Assembly: GCA_964439745.1 (NCBI GenBank)
Contig: CAYTQK010000099.1
Location: forward strand, 1-10,723
Origin: CAYTQK01 sp964439745
GTDB taxonomy: Bacteria; Desulfobacterota; Desulfobacteria; Desulfobacterales; Desulfosudaceae
Direction of reading: 5' to 3'
DNA length: 10,723 nt
The notes under the pieces are model-generated. The model was not told where the DNA came from. It was given only the letters and a program-made list of their open reading frames with translations, and searched no databases. This document shows, one piece after another, positions 1 to 8,008 of the stretch. Position 1 is the first letter of the stretch, and the number at the start of each line of letters is the position of its first letter. Both the position numbers and the translations under genes were made by a program.

Positions 1-261
1 CACCCCACCCGCTCTTTGACCGACTACGCCCTTCCGGTCGCGCCGGGCCGCTATCGCCTGGTCCTGGACAGCGACCACCGCGACTTTGCCGGCCACGGCC
101 GGCTGGTGCCGGACCAGACCTTTTTCACCGAACCGGATTCGATCCCGGCTCCCGGCGGCGACGCGCCGGCCGGGGTCACCGGCCAGCCCGACGGCCACCA
201 CCTGCGCCTCTACCTGCCCACCCGCACCGCCCTGGTGCTGCGGCGGGAAAAAAAAGAATAG
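1..261 (+). CDS. glgB: C-terminal fragment of GH13 alpha-glucan enzyme, probably 1,4-alpha-glucan branching enzyme
   Basis: The frame is open from base 1 to a TAG at 259-261, so only the last 86 residues of a longer protein are visible. They match the all-beta C-terminal domain of GH13 branching-type enzymes: a GRYRLVLDSD strand, then FAGHGRL, and near the end LYLPTRTALVL, the usual last strand of this domain. The catalytic barrel lies upstream of the window, so no active-site residue can be checked. If it is GlgB it makes alpha-1,6 branches in glycogen in the cytoplasm. Another GH13 glucan enzyme with the same beta-sandwich tail is possible. The last codons contain a run of eight A (247-254), a slippery tract that could vary between strains without touching the domain. 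The TTG at 16 is not a real start, since homology continues upstream of it. The gene converges on the stress-protein gene 48 bp away. Confidence 0.72.
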   Translation, partial: HPTRSLTDYALPVAPGRYRLVLDSDHRDFAGHGRLVPDQTFFTEPDSIPAPGGDAPAGVTGQPDGHHLRLYLPTRTALVLRREKKE

Positions 262-275
262 AAATTCGGACAATA

Positions 276-309
276 GCGGAGGCATACCGCTTGCAAACCG
301 GACTTTTTT
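276..309. terminator. Possible weak terminator between convergent genes
   Basis: A small inverted repeat, GCGG (276-279) and CCGC (287-290) with a 7-nt loop, is followed 12 nt later by a T7 run (303-309) on the plus strand. On the minus strand the rightward gene's A8 run (247-254) reads as T8. The position between two convergent stop codons suits a terminator. The stem is only 4 bp and not directly joined to the T run, so this is a weak call. Confidence 0.22.
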
Positions 310-714
310 TCAGTAGGGCCGGTGATTTATGGTGAGCACGGGACAAGGGGCCTTGAGAATAAGGTATTGCGCGGTTGAGCCGAAAATGAGTTTGCCCATC
401 TTGGACTTTCTGCGGACACCGATGACGACCTGGTCAATTTTGTTCTCTTTGGCATAGGCCACCATGTCTTCGCCCGGGGTAAGCCCGCGTACCAGCAGGT
501 GAGTGGTACAGGCCAGGCCTTGTTCCCCCAGTTTCTCCTTGGCCTTGCCCAGTTCGCTTTGCAGGTGGTCGATGAGCGCCTGCTCGGCATCGGTCCCCTT
601 CTCCAGGGAAGCCACCAGGTAAAGCTCGGCATCAAAGACCTTGACGTGCTCAATCGCCAGTGCCAACGCCCACTGCGAACCTTCGCCCCCGTCGTAACAG
701 ACCATGATTTTCAT
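310..714 (-). CDS. Universal stress protein (UspA family), single domain
   Basis: The 134-aa product has the whole Usp fold signature: a first beta strand with the family start MKIMVCYDGG, an acidic-basic middle helix (about 42-65), the strand IDQVVIGV (93-100), a nucleotide-loop motif at 99-113 and the closing strand PCPVLTINH. The classical ATP-binding loop is G-2x-G-9x-G-S/T. Here G99, G112 and S113 are present but the second Gly position (102) is Arg, so nucleotide binding is likely but not certain. Length is normal for a one-domain Usp. The chosen ATG begins exactly at the first strand, with a GGGAG ribosome site about 10 nt upstream. Such proteins are cytoplasmic homodimers linked to stress survival; the specific trigger cannot be read here. 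A 10-bp direct repeat (TTCGCCGTTC at 714-723 and 729-738, plus-strand reading) lies over the ribosome-binding region. Transcribed alone, downstream of the intergenic repeat region. Confidence 0.9.
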   Translation of the reverse strand: MKIMVCYDGGEGSQWALALAIEHVKVFDAELYLVASLEKGTDAEQALIDHLQSELGKAKEKLGEQGLACTTHLLVRGLTPGEDMVAYAKENKIDQVVIGVRRKSKMGKLIFGSTAQYLILKAPCPVLTINHRPY

Positions 715-738
715 TCGCCGTTCTCCCGTTCGCCGTTC

Positions 739-870
739 TAATTTGATAATAAGATGCCTTTAAAATACCACATTTCCGACCGCCTGCATAAAAAAGATCT
801 GTCTTTTTACAACCGCTATAACCGTTTCCACAGCGGGAATCAACGCCAAACCCCGACCGGGCGGCCCCTC
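739..870. other. Intergenic stretch without a recognisable gene
   Basis: This stretch is upstream of the stress-protein gene on the minus strand and should contain its promoter, but I see only poor -10/-35 matches. The one clear structure is an AT-rich inverted repeat, AAAAAGA (791-797) and TCTTTTT (802-808) with a TCTG loop. No reading frame here looks like a real protein. Confidence 0.4.
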
Positions 871-1017
871 TCAGGTGACGTTCACCATCCGGGAACCTCG
901 GCAACGGCGTTGTCGATACTGGCCTCCTCCTTGTTGACCACCCGGATGTCCTCCCGGGGACAGTCCTCGGCGCAGCGGCCGCACCGCGGCACCGGACCTG
1001 GTCAATAACCGCGCCCT
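871..1017 (-). pseudogene. Frameshifted 3'-end fragment of a 4Fe-4S ferredoxin-type gene
   Basis: By hand alignment these 147 bases match 8174-8322, the 3' end of the intact ferredoxin-type gene, with about 24 mismatches and two 1-base gaps (roughly 82% identity), in the same orientation and ending at the same TGA. Read with the gaps repaired it gives KGAVIDQVRCR-CGRCAEDCPR followed by EDIRVVNKEEASIDNAVA and a terminal VNVT. One gap breaks the frame inside the first CxxC, the other lies about ten codons before the stop, so no functional cluster domain can be made. The four cluster cysteines are otherwise kept, and the later lone Cys (C263 of the intact protein) is Ser here. Similarity ends abruptly at about 1017, so roughly the first 230 codons are missing. 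Divergence of this size suggests an old duplicate or decayed paralogue, not recent copying. Confidence 0.8.
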
Positions 1018-1056
1018 TTCCGGCGGAGCCGGGGGGGCAAAATCAAATAGTCCTGA

Positions 1057-1113
1057 ATACTGCCTGCCCGGCATAAGACGGGGTGACCACGTAAAGACTT
1101 TTACGAGATCATC
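1057..1113 (+). repeat. Copy A of a ~57-bp dispersed intergenic repeat
   Basis: This segment begins ATACTGCCTG and ends with a 6-bp-arm hairpin (CGTAAA 1090-1095, GACT loop, TTTACG 1100-1105) and a GA-ATCATC tail. It aligns with the reverse complement of 7951-8008 at about 45 of 58 positions with one gap. Lying just 15 bp past the omp85 stop codon, its hairpin may also act as a weak transcription stop for the tam operon, though there is no T run. A second tiny hairpin, TTTCT-GATT-AGAAA (1122-1135), overlaps the stop codon of the upstream gene. Confidence 0.65.
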
Positions 1114-1128
1114 CGGGTTAATTTCTGA

Positions 1129-3972
1129 TTAGAAAGTGTAGCCGATGGAAAAATGGAAAACGCCGGGGCTTTCGCCGGTCCTGCGATCAAGCTTCCAGCC
1201 GTACATCCCGCCGATGGGGCCGATGGGAGTGAGGTAGCGAAGAGCCAGGCCGGCCGAGTCCCGCAGGTCGCCCGAACCGGCGTCCGCGAACGGCTCCCGG
1301 ATCGCGCCGGTGTCGTAGAAAGCCGCCAGTTCAAAATTCATCCCGATGTCATACCGCGCCTCGGCGCTGGCCAGTATGGACGCGCGCCCGCCCACCGGGT
1401 CCCCGTTTTCGTCAAACCGGAGCTTATTTTCGGAAAATCCCCGGACATCTGATGTTCCCCCGAGAAAAGAGAGCTGGTCTTCGGGCACGCGCCGGCTTCT
1501 GCCGTAGGGATCAATATATACGAGTCTCGCGTGAAAGGCAAGCGTCAGCCTCTTGAACGGAGACTGGTAGTACCGTCCATCCAGCTGATACTTGAAAAAA
1601 TCGTCCAGGGAATTGTCTATGCCCCTGTAAGCGCCAATGTTTGCCGACGCCCGGATACCGCTGCTCGGCCGAACGAATTCATCCGTGCTGTTGTAGTCCA
1701 GGCCGGGCGAAACCGCCACCAGGGTCCGGGGCCGGTACTCGTCGGCTTCTTCTTCCGGGATCTGCTTATTGTCAGTCCGGTACTGATCCCGGGATTCGAA
1801 CCGGAAATTGAGTCTGCCGTTCAGCTGCCTGGTCAGCGGACGGAAAAAGCCCATCGACGCGCCGTTGGTCAGGATGCCGAAGTTCTGGTTCAGTTCCTCG
1901 CGTTTTTCCGTGTACAGGTTGGTATTGGCCGAAATTTTCGTGGCCAGGAATTTGGGATCCCGGAAATCCATTTCTGCCCGGTAGCCGATCTGGCTCCATG
2001 CCAGTCCGACCCGCAGCTCTTTGTTCAGTCCGAACAGGTTGCGGTCGCCGGCGGCGGTTTGAATATAAAAGAGCCGCCGGGAGTCGTATCCCGTGGCCAG
2101 TTCCACGAAATAGGGCCGGATTTCCCGGAGTTCAGCCAGCATATCCACCCGCCCGGCCTTTTCCTCCAGGCCGAAGGTTTCAAACCGGGCCGTGTCCACC
2201 ACCGTCAGGCTCCGGATACCGCGTTGGGCCTCCAGCAAGCGGGAGAGGGAAAAAGGATCCCCCGGTTTGGTCTCCACCTCCCGGGAAAGAACCCGGCGCC
2301 GGGTTTTAAAATTGCCCATAAAAAAGACCTCACCCATCTCCACCTCGGGACCGGGATCAATCTCGTAGGTCAGGCGGGCTCCGGTCAGGTCCTCGGAAAT
2401 CACGACCCGCGGAGTCACTGCAACGTGAGGATGACCCTGCTCGGAGATGGCCGCGGCCAGGCTGTTTTGGTCTCCTTTCACCAAGTCCCGGCGAAACGGG
2501 ACACCGGGACGGAGGGTAAGCTTCTCCAGGGCCTTTTCTTCCGCGATCGGGCTTTCGCCCTTTATGGAAACGCTCTGGACAATGGTTTGCGGCCCCTCGA
2601 TGATTCGAACCGCTACGTCCATGCCACTGACTTCCGGCGCGCCTTTCGCCGCCGATTTTTTCACGGATTTTTCTATTTCCGCGTTCCCGTAGCCGGACTC
2701 TTGGTAAAACGCATTTATGGCTCTCATGTCCTCTTCCAGGGTTTCAGGCACGTACACGCCTTCGTGGAAGAGCGCCGGCGGCGCGGTGAGCATCTGCTTG
2801 CGGATGGTATCTTCATCAAAGGCGCGGTTGCCGGAGATGGACACAGAATCCACCAGGTACTGCGGTCCTTCCTGGATTTGGATCCGGATTTTTTTACTCC
2901 CTGTTTCCGGATTTTCCGGTGCGGTTTCCTCGGCCCGGAGCTGCGCCTCAAGGTATCCGGCGGACCGGTAGCGCTGCCTGATGTTGCGGATGCTTTTGCG
3001 GAGTCCGAAGCCGTTTTGGTTGCCTTCAGTGAACAGCACCAAGTCCTTTTTCAGGGTAAAATCCCGGAAAGCGTGATTGCCTTCAAAAAAAATCCGGTAG
3101 CGCGGGCCCTCGGAGATATTAAAGCGAATCCGGACCGCGCCGGTTTCCGGATCTTTTTTCACATCTGCTTCGATTTCGACCTCAGCGTATCCCTTGCCGC
3201 GGTAAAAACGCCGCAGTGTCTGAATATCCTCCGCCAGGTCACGTTCCACAAATCTGGATGCCCCCCCGAAAAGCAGGGAAGACTGCCAGGTGTCAAGCCT
3301 CATTTTCAGTCGTGCCGGTGAAAACCGGCGGCTTCCCTGAAAGCGAACGTCTTCAACTCTGTAAAAGGGCCCTTTATCTATCCGTACCTCCATGATGCAG
3401 TGGCCGTCGTCCGGATCCTTGTCCACGGCAACCGAAACCCGGGGCCGGATATAACCTTCCTCGGATAGCAGGGATTCAATGTATTGCTTTTGCGCGGAAA
3501 TATCTTCCGGCACACAGGCGTCTCCCGTCTCAATGGACATGGTGTTGCGGATTTCCCTTTCCAGCAGGGGGAAACTTCCGCGAATCCGGATATCCTTGAT
3601 CCGGGCGTAGGGCTTGAGCCGGAAAACCAGCCGTAGGCGCTCATTTGACCAGTCCGGGTCGGGTATGTCTATTTCGGCGAACAACCCGGCATCCTTGAGC
3701 GCGGCCACGGACCGGGAGAACCGGCTGTCTGAAAACGGCTCGCCTTCCCGCAGGCGAATCAGCTGCCGGGCAATCCGCCCCATTTTCTCCGCGTTCTCCG
3801 GGCCGCCGGTAATGCGGATGTCGATGGTCTCGACCACCGGCTGCCGGTTCTCGGACCGGCAGAAATCCGGGGCCGAAAACACCCCGGCGGCCGCCAGCAG
3901 CAGGGGCCAACCGGCAAGAACGGCTGCCAATCCAGGGGTGGCCCGTTTTGCCAAACTCGTTTTCAATCTCAT
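1129..3972 (-). CDS. Omp85 (BamA/TamA-family) outer-membrane assembly protein with seven POTRA domains
   Basis: The 947-aa protein opens with a signal peptide (basic start, hydrophobic core about 14-33, likely cleavage near FSA-P). Seven POTRA-like units follow, each starting with a strand such as VETIDIRITGG, IKDIRIRG, VEDVRFQG or VDSVSISGN and mostly closing with a GP or EGP turn: about 47-120, 122-202, 203-290, 291-370, 371-461, 462-542 and 543-620. The rest is the 16-strand barrel. Loop 6 carries the signature VRGF (843-846, in GGTSDVRGF), then comes GLALRYLTPIGPIGG, and the last strand FHFSIGYTF ends in Phe as a BAM-recognised barrel should. E. coli BamA has five POTRAs and TamA three. 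The start ATG overlaps the TGA of the upstream tamB-type gene (ATGA, 3969-3972) and has GGAG 5 nt upstream (3978-3981), so the two are translationally coupled. The partner implies a TamA-like role in inserting outer-membrane proteins or moving lipid; a BamA role cannot be excluded, so I give no symbol. Confidence 0.93.
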   Translation of the reverse strand: MRLKTSLAKRATPGLAAVLAGWPLLLAAAGVFSAPDFCRSENRQPVVETIDIRITGGPENAEKMGRIARQLIRLREGEPFSDSRFSRSVAALKDAGLFAEIDIPDPDWSNERLRLVFRLKPYARIKDIRIRGSFPLLEREIRNTMSIETGDACVPEDISAQKQYIESLLSEEGYIRPRVSVAVDKDPDDGHCIMEVRIDKGPFYRVEDVRFQGSRRFSPARLKMRLDTWQSSLLFGGASRFVERDLAEDIQTLRRFYRGKGYAEVEIEADVKKDPETGAVRIRFNISEGPRYRIFFEGNHAFRDFTLKKDLVLFTEGNQNGFGLRKSIRNIRQRYRSAGYLEAQLRAEETAPENPETGSKKIRIQIQEGPQYLVDSVSISGNRAFDEDTIRKQMLTAPPALFHEGVYVPETLEEDMRAINAFYQESGYGNAEIEKSVKKSAAKGAPEVSGMDVAVRIIEGPQTIVQSVSIKGESPIAEEKALEKLTLRPGVPFRRDLVKGDQNSLAAAISEQGHPHVAVTPRVVISEDLTGARLTYEIDPGPEVEMGEVFFMGNFKTRRRVLSREVETKPGDPFSLSRLLEAQRGIRSLTVVDTARFETFGLEEKAGRVDMLAELREIRPYFVELATGYDSRRLFYIQTAAGDRNLFGLNKELRVGLAWSQIGYRAEMDFRDPKFLATKISANTNLYTEKREELNQNFGILTNGASMGFFRPLTRQLNGRLNFRFESRDQYRTDNKQIPEEEADEYRPRTLVAVSPGLDYNSTDEFVRPSSGIRASANIGAYRGIDNSLDDFFKYQLDGRYYQSPFKRLTLAFHARLVYIDPYGRSRRVPEDQLSFLGGTSDVRGFSENKLRFDENGDPVGGRASILASAEARYDIGMNFELAAFYDTGAIREPFADAGSGDLRDSAGLALRYLTPIGPIGGMYGWKLDRRTGESPGVFHFSIGYTF

Positions 3973-6900
3973 CTGAACTCCAGTCGATATCGCATTTCGC
4001 CGCCGAAAGCGCCTTCGCTTTCCTGAAAGGCGTTTACCGACAAATCTTGCGTGAGTTTGTAAATCGCGGTGCTTTGCCGGACCATTTCGCCCCCTTTCTG
4101 TTCCGCGCCGTACTTGACAGTCAGACGCCGGGACAGTTCCTTGCCGAGCGTAACCCGAACATGGTCGTCTTCCCCGGCCCCGTTGCCCTCACTTCCGTAT
4201 TCCAGTTCCACGATGTCCAGGCCGGTGCCCGCCTTGACCTGTTTTTCGAGCCTGCCGGCCAGCGCGTTGGCCAGCATCTGCTCAGGAGAGACCCCGCCCC
4301 CTGAGGACTCTCCCAGTTCCCGGGTGGTCTTGCCCACGGCCAGCAAAGACAGGATATCCACCTCTTCTTCCGGCGGGCTCGAGGAAAGTTTAAAATCCAG
4401 ACGCTCCGGCGTCCCGGTCACCTCAAGGGTGATGGTCCATTCCCGCACCACGGACACGGCCCGGATATCAATCGTGGGCTCGATCCGGTAGGGATTGACA
4501 AAATCGATGACGCCCTTTTGCACGTTAAACTCGGTCTTGCGGTAGGAAATAGTCCCCTTGTTGATTTCGGCGCGGCCGGAGAGCATGGGCTCGGCTGCCG
4601 TGCCGGTGATTTCAAGCTGCGGGCGGATACTTAAAAGGGCCAGGTTGTTGTCAACCATGAACGGCTGGCGGTGTCCCACGGAAATATCAAGTTCCAGATT
4701 TTCCAGAAGCGGCAGGTCGCTGGTCTTCATTCGCGGTCCGGGAGCGGTCTGCCGGCGGCGCTGCCCGAACTCGGAAGCCCTGTCAAGCAGGCTCAGGTTG
4801 ACATCCTTGAAGTAATGACCATCCAGCAGCATAACCTTGCCGGACAGGGCGGCCTTTTCCCTACTTCCGGCCAGTTTCAGGTCGGCGCTGATTCGGGCTT
4901 CCATGATATCCGGCACCTGCACCGGGAGGTTGCGGGCATTTATGGCCATGTCCGCTTCAACCGGCCGGTATTTCTCAAGGCGGATTCCCCCGTCCAGAAC
5001 AAACATGCCGCTGTCCAGACGGCCCGAAATATCGGTCAATTCCAGACGCTGATCGTTGAGCCGGATTTTTCCGTTCACCGCGCGCAATTGCTGCCCGGTC
5101 TGCGGCACAGTCAGTCCCAGGTCCTCAAGCGTGATATCCGCGGATGCATCCGGGTGCGGCAGGGTGCCGCTGACACGGGCGGTCAATAAAACCCGGCCTT
5201 CTGACGAAACCACGGCCGCCGGAACCAACTTTTCGGCGATCCGGGCCGGGAAATCCCCGCTGGCGGTAATGTCAAACGACCGATCCAGGCTGCCGCTGCC
5301 CCTGATTTCCAGGAAGCCCTGCTCCAGCAGGTTGATCCGGTTTTGCGGAATATTGATTTTCCCGTTTTCCAGGGATGCTGAAAAATTCCGGGCCCCGGCG
5401 ATTTCCAGATCGTCGTGCAGCACCTGCAGACGGGACAAACCCAGGTGCGCCTGAATGTTTTCCAGGTCAAGCGCATTGCCCCCGGCCCGCAGAATGCCGG
5501 TAATTTCGCCGCTGAACTCCGGATATCCGGCCAGCGCCAAATATGGTGCCAGATCGGTCTCGGACATCTCCGCTTTTATGGAAAAATCATTGCCGGCCAG
5601 GTCATAGGCCAGGTCCGCTGTAACCGGGGTCAGGACTTGTGCCCGAACCTTTCGACCCCGCAGTACGGCCGTGATTTCCGCCTCCGGCAGGGTCTGTCGA
5701 CCAGAGAGGAGCTGCTCCACGCGGATTCGGGCCTGCATTTGCGGATCCTGAAAACTACCCTCTCCCTGGGCGGACACCGTCACCCGCCCTTCCAGACCGG
5801 TGTCGTCAAGCATTGTCAGGCCGGACAGGGCGATGGGATCCGAGTCTGCCGCCAGGCTGTAATCCAGATCCGGGGAAACCCATCCCCGGACCCGCAGGGA
5901 CTGGTCCGGGGCCAGCGCGATGACAAGAGGCTCGATGTGAATCCGCCGTCCGTCCAGGCGCGCCTCCAGGGATGCCGCGGGTATGGGCTGGAACCCGGTG
6001 TCTATGTCCCGCCCGCTCACGAAGATACCGCCCTGCAGATTGCGCGCGCTGCCGCCGATGTTTCCGAAAATCTTGACCCGGCCGGAGCGGTGCTGGAAAA
6101 AATCTCCCAGAAAAATGGTGCTGTCGGCAATCTCCAGGTCCAGGTCCGGATCAGCCAGGGGCTTTCCGGTTTTTTCGTCAAACACCCGGATGCCGCCGGA
6201 AAGGACAAAGGCGGAGTCATTGTTTGACAGCTTCAGGCTGTGCAGGGCCAGCCGGCCGCCGGAAAACGTTAATCCCGCGTCAAGATCTCCGATTCGCACG
6301 TCTTGGAAGCCCAGGCCCCGGGCCTGCAGGTCGGCGCTAACCTCGGGTCTTTGGGCCGGGCCGGATATGCGGGCCTTCAGGTTTGCCGACTTTCCCGAAA
6401 CACCGGATATCCCGAATTGTTCAGCCATTTCCCGGGGATCGGCAACAGTCGCGGTAGTATCCAGGTTGAGACGGTTTTCAAAAATATCGCAGGTGCCTGT
6501 GGCCTGGATGTTTAAATCCCGGGCATCCAGCTTCAGCCCGTCAATGGTGACCCGGCCCCCGGACAATTTTGCCCGGGTGCCGGCCAGCACATCCATCGGC
6601 GGCGGGGTTTTACCCGGCAATGAAAAACCCTGGGCACGGAGATCCGCGGTGATTTGTGCGGCCAGGGTGTCCGGCGATATCCCGCTTCCGGCCAGGGAGA
6701 CATCACCTGAAATCATGCCGGCAAAACCGGCCAGGCCGGGAATGGCGGCCAGGCGGGCCGAGTCGGCCCGGAGATCAAGCTGGTACGCGATGGATTCCAT
6801 GTCCGCGGGCGCGGCCATAAATCCGTCTGCGAACGCGGACTTCAGATCAATGCTGCCGGAAGATGTGATTTTGCCGTCAGCCAGGGCCGTGTCCAGGCGC

Positions 6901-7916
6901 CCGATATCGACCTGGCGGTCCCGCATCCGGGCTTTCACCGCCGCACTTGCGACCTCAATACCGGCCAACCGGCCGCCGCCGTAATCCAGGTCCAGGGAAA
7001 CCTCCGGGTTTGCCGGATCGCCGTCCGCCGCGGCCTGTATCCGGAGCTCGCCGGAAAGATCCGTGTTTATGGCCAGCATTTTCCGGATTTCGGATAATTC
7101 CGCGGAAATTGCCAGTTGGATATCCGCCATCCGGGGCTTGTCAAATACGTCCGCCAGAGCGCCGGAAAGTTCCACGCGCGATCCGGCTGATCGGAATTCC
7201 ATGCTCAGGGGATCGACCCGGCCTTTTGCCAGCCCGGCTTCCAGGGAAAACCCCGCCAGGGGTATGTCCATGTCCCCAGCTGCCACGCGGCCGTCCCGGA
7301 TCGCCAGCCGGAGCCGGCCGGATCGCCGGTTCAGATCAGCCCCGGAAAGAGCAATGCCGATGTCTTCGAAAAGGACGCGGTTTATTGCCTCCCCCTGCTC
7401 CGGGGCCGGAGCCGGGGTGCGGAACTCAAATCTGCCCGCTTCCAGAAAGAGGTCCCGGATTATGACATTCCGGGGGTAGCTACCGGTTTCAGGGGACGGC
7501 TCCGGACCGGTTTCCGCGTCCGGAGAAATCAGTGCCGCAGCCAGGTTGAGGCGACCGTCTGCGTTGATGGTCAGGAAAATGTCAGGCTTCCGGATGCGGA
7601 CGGTTTCAATGACGACCCGGCCGAAGAGGAGATCTGTCAGGCTGATGTCCGCGGATATGTATTTTACAGCAACCGCTTGGCGATCGCCGGGGTCCAGGAT
7701 CTGCAGCCCCTGGATGCCCACCTCTCCCCGGAAAATGGAAACGCTTTGTTTGTCCCAGGCAACCCGGCCGGGAATGTTCTGGTTGACGCGCCCCCGCATC
7801 ATTTTTCCGGCCGTATCCGTGCCCAGGAACACCTGCAACGTGACAATCGCGGCAAGAGTCAGCGCTATCCCCCCGCAGATCAAGCACACAGATATGTTCA
7901 GCATTCGGCGGGTCAC
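3969..7916 (-). CDS. tamB: TamB-domain envelope protein (translocation/assembly module, AsmA-like superfamily)
   Basis: The 1315-aa product has a short basic N-terminus and one membrane anchor (about residues 7-31), then a very long periplasmic part made of repeated short beta strands of the AsmA/TamB type (for example SLTDLLFGRVVIETVRIRKP near 92-111). The last ~250 residues are the diagnostic TamB (DUF490) domain: GRAEINKGTISYRKTEF, then GVIDFVNPYRIEPTIDI, then SSSPPEEEVDILSLLAVGKT (about 1179-1198), ending in a predicted strand RYRLEFR. Length is close to E. coli TamB (about 1260). Proteins of this type span the periplasm with a hydrophobic groove and work with an Omp85 partner in outer-membrane biogenesis or phospholipid transport; here the partner is the next gene. 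The start is GTG at 7914-7916: a stop codon precedes it directly in frame, AGGA lies 9 nt upstream (7926-7929), and the first internal ATG (codon 5) would be too far from it. First gene of the operon. Confidence 0.92.
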   Translation of the reverse strand: MTRRMLNISVCLICGGIALTLAAIVTLQVFLGTDTAGKMMRGRVNQNIPGRVAWDKQSVSIFRGEVGIQGLQILDPGDRQAVAVKYISADISLTDLLFGRVVIETVRIRKPDIFLTINADGRLNLAAALISPDAETGPEPSPETGSYPRNVIIRDLFLEAGRFEFRTPAPAPEQGEAINRVLFEDIGIALSGADLNRRSGRLRLAIRDGRVAAGDMDIPLAGFSLEAGLAKGRVDPLSMEFRSAGSRVELSGALADVFDKPRMADIQLAISAELSEIRKMLAINTDLSGELRIQAAADGDPANPEVSLDLDYGGGRLAGIEVASAAVKARMRDRQVDIGRLDTALADGKITSSGSIDLKSAFADGFMAAPADMESIAYQLDLRADSARLAAIPGLAGFAGMISGDVSLAGSGISPDTLAAQITADLRAQGFSLPGKTPPPMDVLAGTRAKLSGGRVTIDGLKLDARDLNIQATGTCDIFENRLNLDTTATVADPREMAEQFGISGVSGKSANLKARISGPAQRPEVSADLQARGLGFQDVRIGDLDAGLTFSGGRLALHSLKLSNNDSAFVLSGGIRVFDEKTGKPLADPDLDLEIADSTIFLGDFFQHRSGRVKIFGNIGGSARNLQGGIFVSGRDIDTGFQPIPAASLEARLDGRRIHIEPLVIALAPDQSLRVRGWVSPDLDYSLAADSDPIALSGLTMLDDTGLEGRVTVSAQGEGSFQDPQMQARIRVEQLLSGRQTLPEAEITAVLRGRKVRAQVLTPVTADLAYDLAGNDFSIKAEMSETDLAPYLALAGYPEFSGEITGILRAGGNALDLENIQAHLGLSRLQVLHDDLEIAGARNFSASLENGKINIPQNRINLLEQGFLEIRGSGSLDRSFDITASGDFPARIAEKLVPAAVVSSEGRVLLTARVSGTLPHPDASADITLEDLGLTVPQTGQQLRAVNGKIRLNDQRLELTDISGRLDSGMFVLDGGIRLEKYRPVEADMAINARNLPVQVPDIMEARISADLKLAGSREKAALSGKVMLLDGHYFKDVNLSLLDRASEFGQRRRQTAPGPRMKTSDLPLLENLELDISVGHRQPFMVDNNLALLSIRPQLEITGTAAEPMLSGRAEINKGTISYRKTEFNVQKGVIDFVNPYRIEPTIDIRAVSVVREWTITLEVTGTPERLDFKLSSSPPEEEVDILSLLAVGKTTRELGESSGGGVSPEQMLANALAGRLEKQVKAGTGLDIVELEYGSEGNGAGEDDHVRVTLGKELSRRLTVKYGAEQKGGEMVRQSTAIYKLTQDLSVNAFQESEGAFGGEMRYRLEFR

Positions 7917-7928
7917 TTATGGCTTTCC

Positions 7929-7969
7929 TTTTATCCATCAATTATAACATGATGGTTTCGTAAAAAGAC
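7929..7969 (-). promoter_or_regulatory. Extended -10 promoter for the tamB-omp85 operon
   Basis: On the minus strand a perfect TATAAT (7946-7941) is preceded by TG with one spacer base (7949-7947), the extended -10 form that tolerates a poor -35. At 17-bp spacing the -35 position reads only GTCTTT. A start site about 7 bp downstream, near 7934, gives a ~17-nt leader that contains the AGGA ribosome site and then the GTG start. The upstream half of the promoter is made of repeat copy B. Confidence 0.55.
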
Positions 7970-8008
7970 TTTACCTCGTCATTCCGGCGGATACCGGACA
8001 GGCAGTAT
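7951..8008 (-). repeat. Copy B of the ~57-bp dispersed repeat, inverted relative to copy A
   Basis: The reverse complement of this stretch starts ATACTGCCTG and ends ACGAAACCATC, matching 1057-1113 at about 45 of 58 positions. The hairpin core is kept as GTAAA (7960-7964) and TTTAC (7970-7974). Copies A and B face each other across the tamB-omp85 operon, each just outside its coding limits. Confidence 0.65.

Noticed and set aside
871..1074. 67-aa minus-strand frame over the ferredoxin remnant as a real small protein
   Set aside because: It is produced by the two frameshifts in the remnant. Only its last few codons are in the original frame.
1531..3321. Long 596-aa open frame on the plus strand opposite the omp85 gene
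   Set aside because: It is the antisense shadow of a well-supported GC-rich gene. Its translation shows no domain, and the minus-strand frame has clear family motifs throughout.
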